Translations under genes and position numbers: made by a program
Notes under the pieces: generated by a model
What the model saw: the letters and a program-made list of their open reading frames with translations, nothing else
The model's database searches: none
Told to the model about the DNA's origin: nothing
Source of the DNA: Pomacea canaliculata
Taxonomy: Eukaryota > Mollusca > Gastropoda > Architaenioglossa > Ampullariidae
Reading direction: 5' to 3'
Assembly (NCBI RefSeq): GCF_003073045.1
Contig: NC_037592.1
Span: 8,100,047 to 8,164,046, forward strand
DNA length: 64,000 nt
Shown: in pieces, positions 60,026 to 64,000 of the stretch
Layout: every line of letters starts with the position of its first letter
How positions within the stretch are numbered: the first letter of the stretch is position 1

Positions 60026-63000
60026 CGACGTCAGAGCTTTTCGGACCGGCAAATCCTGTTCCTGGAGGAGCGTGTGGTTGCTAAGGAACCGGATATAAGA
60101 CTGTCTCACACCCGGCAGCTGGCGAAGAAAGACTTTTATGCAAGACGCACACATTTTTTGCACTTTGTAGCAGATAGACATGATACCCGTGAGCACGTGC
60201 GTGTGTGCGATTTGTTGCACACCCATTGACTTTTGTGACAATGTAGACGAAAATGATTAGAATTATGGATTAGACGAGCTTTTAACAAATTGTTGTTTAC
60301 TGTTTTGTTGTTGTTGATCTTTTAGAGAATACTGTGCAAACTCTGACCGTCGACTTATTTCATCCTTTTCCTGTCTTTCGGAGAATACATCTTTCATTCT
60401 GACATATATAACCCGGTGATAAAAGACTGATGCTAAATTCAGTTGAAGCAAAGTATTTTGTTAAAATATTAATAAATGTTCTATCTGTCCATCATCTAGT
60501 TTTATTCCCGTCTACAATTCTCGCCACCCTACACTTTCGAAAATTAATGTCTTTCTTCAACAAGCACTTTTGACTGTAAAAAGAAAAACTGATATCTGAT
60601 CACATGCTGACATATTTTAAATAAAAGATGTCAAACACTTCTGAAAGTCGTCAATTATTAGGGTAGAAGAGAGGGTGGAAATATATTCCTGACTGAGATA
60701 TCTTTTTTCATGCCCTGAATGCTTACCTGAACAGGTTTATCATCTCCAGAGGAAAATGATACAAACAACATACAAATTCTATGACCGAAAAGACAAATTC
60801 CTTGCTTGATTGCAGTAGTGTCCAGCTGTTGAATGGGTACCTGACACTTTTTGATTTTGGGAAAGGCAGGGACAGGAGATTGAGACTGCCAGAAAGCTGC
60901 CCCCTCCCAAAGACTGAAAGGTCAGAAGACTGCAATTATTGCCCTTTTAAACTGGCCTTATTAAAGGGATTGTAAAGGCAAAAAAAACTGTATAGAATCT
61001 CGTAAAGAGTCGAATCATTTTGAATCCCGTCTATTTTTGTGTCTGTTCAGGTGGGAAAAGATGAATGTTTTATAGGAATTACACGGGACTCTTTCGTCCT
61101 CCGATGACGACAACTGGATTCCAATAAGCGCTGATGCAGTGATATGGTTGGAACATTGCTCATAACCATCTTGAATGTTATCACTAAAATATGTCACTAA
61201 TCCAAGTAAAGACACACCACTGATTTCTTGAGTTCAAATCCTAACAATGACCGACACTTCCTGTCCCTCGCTGACGTCACACAGTACGCCACAGCCTTAT
61301 CACCGCCGTTGCAGCCTTTTCTATACATTTAAGACTTTGCAAATATGGGCAAGCATATGCACGCAAATTTATATGAACAGTCTCTAATGACTTGAATTAA
61401 AAACGGGTCTTAAGATTTCTACATTTTTAGGAAACACATTGCAGCATATTTCATGAGAGTTTATATGATGCTATCAATAACATGATAAATGCTGCTAAAG
61501 TTCTTGTACTTTTGGTTGGAAGGCTTCTGGAAAGGAATTGTGTGGTGTGGGGAGCAGGCAGTTGAATGGTGACACTATTTGTGTTCAGGACAAAAGGTGA
61601 AATAATTTAGATTATGTTTGGTTGAAAATGGTTTTACTATTGTTGTTGTTGTTGTTGTTGTTTTTTTTTCTAAGTGTATCATTCTCGTGTTTTAGGTTTG
61701 CTTGTGACCCTGAAGTATACTGTGGCTTCAGGTACAAATGCATTAAATGGAAACATTTGTGTTTGAACTTCTAACCATCACAATTTCCTTCTGTGCACAT
61801 CACTGGGGGTGTATCTGAAGTGGAGATTAATGCCACCGCTAGCAAGTAGCTAGGAAGTCAGAGGCAGGAATGGAGGGAAGTCAAAGGACAAAGCCATTTG
61901 ATGGTAAGTGAGATATTTGAATATTACATTTTATATTATTTTATAAATATCTTATATAAATGACATGTATTATTTATCTTGTTATATGGAGTAATGCATA
62001 GGGATTGATTCTATAATATGGGCTAGATTCTTAAGTCAGGGTTCAATGTTAGTGACTATCTTCACTTGTGATTGTTATGTTGAATATGACTAAACTTGAT
62101 GAACTACAATATTATATTAAGTTAGTGTCGATTGTCATTGTTTTTTTATATAAGTAGCAGAAGAAGAACACCTTAACCTATACCTAAAATTCAGTTCATC
62201 TGATTTTAACCTACTGTAATTTAAATTGGAATGGATTTCAGAAGCTTTAAGTCAAATCGGTCGATAAACATTAAATTAGAATATTCTAATCTTAAAAATA
62301 ACGATAGCAGCAGCTAAGTAAATCAGTGTGTAACAGAGTGCATGGGAGTTATTTCCCGAACACCAAAATAACAAACACGTCAACATTGTCGCGGGTGACA
62401 GGTGTTTTTTATTCTATCGCCGGTGGATATAGTTCTGGCCAAGGAGAATCATTCACATCTACCTCCCACGGTCTCCATGACTCGTAGCTCTCACCTTTTT
62501 CCCTCACGTTCTGTCGTCTATCCGTAATCTCTTGCCTCGACCCTGACACCCGACTTCTCTCCAAAACATACCTGCACCCCCCATCCTATCACTAAGTGAC
62601 CCCTTCCACTCTAATTCGGTCACGGGGTCGTCACCCGGCCTTTCCCTCTGTGTGGGTGTGTGGGTGTGTGTTTGTGCGTGCGTGCGTGCGTCGTGCCATG
62701 TTCCATACTAATATAAGTGCATTACTATAACAATTTAAAGAATGTTATGATAAAAGACAAGAGTAAAAATTTTCTCTATTACAAAACTGATGACAATAAC
62801 AGCTTAACTTTAAAGAAAAAATATTTTCCCATAAGCTTCATCAAAAAAAAAAAAAATAATGGTTTGCTTATTCTGACCGCAGGATTGGGAATTAAAGTAG
62901 GAATTAAATTCTAAACTTCTTTCCAAACACCTATAGTCAGCTACAGCACATTAAAGATAAAATAATTTTCTCACGAGATCTGTACCATGAGTCGTTGCCA

Positions 63001-63330
63001 TGATGTCAAACAATACAACTGACAACTTAAAGTTTGACAAGCATGTGTAAATGAATATCTTGATTAATATCTGTGGATTTCTATTAATAAGGTGTGTGTG
63101 TGTGCGCGCGCGGGCGCGGGCGTGCAACTGAGAGCCAAATAAACAGCATAAAAGTGTTACATAAAAAAATACAAGCTATAGAGATCTTAGCAGAAGTAAA
63201 CAAAATTAAATTTAGCCTGACAGTTTATAGATAAGTAATGAAGCAGTGCAGACTCAAGTGCAATAAAACAGATCATCTTGCACATAAAGCATCAAGCAGT
63301 TAAGACAGACAACAAAGAATCCAGCGCAAA
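60026..63330. other. intergenic spacer between copies 7 and 8
   Basis: The first ~300 bp are the usual 3' flank. From about 60340 the sequence is unique within the window. It is AT-rich, with (TTG)n at 61641-61660, a GTGTGGGTGT/GCGT tract at 62650-62690 and a GT/GC tract at 63093-63124. Small open frames here have no supporting splice or codon signal. No gene recognised. Confidence 0.55.
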
Positions 63331-63334
63331 AATA

Positions 63335-63729
63335 ATAAAATGTTTCAACGACCATTTTGTAATAAGCAGACATGAAAATACACACGTATGGGCGAAACCA
63401 TTTCAGTGTGAGGGGGGTGAAGGTTCTGTCCATACAACATTTTCCGAAACGTCCGTAGGCGAACTTGATGTTATCATCATCTTTGAACAGGTTAGCGCCG
63501 TCACTAATACATTGAGGGTTGGCTGTCCTGGGTTCACCTCTCGTCTTAGACACGCTGTTTTTTCTTTGCTTGTAGAATTTGTTTACAGGGCTGACTGCTG
63601 TGCCGTGATGTAGCCTCGGTTGATTACAACACCAATTACATCCTCACCTCTGATGTTAGTGACGTTACAGCGGTTACCAAGGAGGGCGTACGTCATAGCC
63701 GGCGGCCACTGGGTGGCGCGCGCAGCGTT
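63335..63729 (+). repeat. diverged upstream module of CD225 copy 8
   Basis: Shares TTTCAACGACCATTTTGTA, ACCATTTCAGTGTGAG, ATTTTCCGAAACGTCC and the GGCGCGCGCAGCG element with other modules, at clearly lower identity; it is interrupted by a SINE. Confidence 0.65.
63488..63640 (+). mobile_element. tRNA-derived SINE in the module of copy 8
   Basis: GGTTAGCGCCGTCACTAATA head, TGGGTTCACCTCTCG B-box region, GTTTACAGGGCTGACTGC and GTAGCCTCGGTTG body; same family as 22316-22486. Confidence 0.75.
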
Positions 63730-63929
63730 CAAGGGAAATCCGTGAGCTAAATATAGCAGCGAGCTACACGGCCAGCGATTGGTTGAAGTCGTGCGTCAGA
63801 TTGTGACTTAAAGTACCGACCACCACAGACACCCGACAACAGTTGCGCCACAGCCAGCAACCATATCGCCTGTTCGCTGATCTTTACAGTCCATTTTATT
63901 TTTGTTGGCGGAACGTATCTGTCAGTCAA
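63730..63929 (+). promoter_or_regulatory. core promoter and 5' UTR of CD225 copy 8
   Basis: GGGAAATCCGTGAGCTAAATA, ATTGG near 63778, ACTTAAAGTA and leader present; the leader is the most diverged of the set. Confidence 0.6.
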
Positions 63930-63945
63930 ATGGAGGAGAAACAAG
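63930..63945 (+). CDS. CD225 copy 8, exon 1 only (runs out of the window)
   Basis: ATG with MEEKQ and a GTAAGC donor at 63946, in the same promoter context and phase as the other exon 1 copies. Exons 2-4 must lie to the right. It differs in protein start (Glu-Glu) and in intron 1, consistent with an older copy. Confidence 0.75.
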
Positions 63946-64000
63946 GTAAGCTTTTCAAATATTACTGGACAGGAATCACACCTATATGCTTTTTTTTAAT

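Noticed and set aside
60950..61340. Possible MITE starting TTAAAGGGATTG
   Set aside because: No matching inverted right end or target duplication could be found.
62647..62693. G-rich GTGTGGGTGT tract as telomere-like or regulatory
   Set aside because: Irregular GT/GC microsatellite; no telomere unit and no neighbouring gene.

Overview
The window is nuclear DNA of an invertebrate animal. Genes are split by GT-AG introns, and hAT-type DNA transposons, LINE and tRNA-derived SINE fragments and microsatellites are common. Protein matches and repeat style fit a mollusc or other lophotrochozoan, but nothing seen fixes the taxon, so this is inference.

Layout. (1) 1-13,207, + strand: the C-terminal 22 coding exons (914 residues) of the nucleoporin NUP160, a Y-complex scaffold of the nuclear pore. 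The exons were placed from splice sites, phase and family similarity. One intron is of the minor-spliceosome (U12) type and carries a deleted hAT transposon; another uses a GC donor. (2) 15,111-19,900, - strand, convergent with NUP160: a basic helix-loop-helix factor best matched to TCFL5, with a CpG-rich promoter near 19.8 kb. Its largest middle exon can only be read with two compensating frame shifts. (3) 19.9-21.7 kb: intergenic DNA made of LINE and MITE remnants, part of which recurs at 46.4-48.5 kb. (4) 21,957 to the right edge: a head-to-tail tandem array of at least eight small CD225-domain (IFITM/dispanin-like) membrane protein genes, all on the + strand and all with the same four-exon plan. 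Exon 1 encodes six residues, exon 2 a Pro/Gln/Tyr-rich cytosolic tail, exon 3 the first hydrophobic helix with a Cys cluster, and exon 4 the loop and second membrane helix.

The array is the centre of interest. Three consecutive ~4.5 kb units (about 29.2-42.75 kb) are nearly identical, so amplification was recent. Other copies differ in tail length, Cys motif and C-terminus. Copy 5 carries two alternative last exons, copy 3 reads as frameshifted, copy 2 has lost its core promoter block, and copy 8 runs out of the window. Paralogous empty sites inside the array date a SINE, a hAT MITE and a truncated LINE insertion precisely. The family resemblance suggests membrane-acting, possibly antiviral proteins under repeated duplication. 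That role is inferred from the family and not shown by this DNA.

No CRISPR arrays, rRNA genes or functional tRNA genes were seen.
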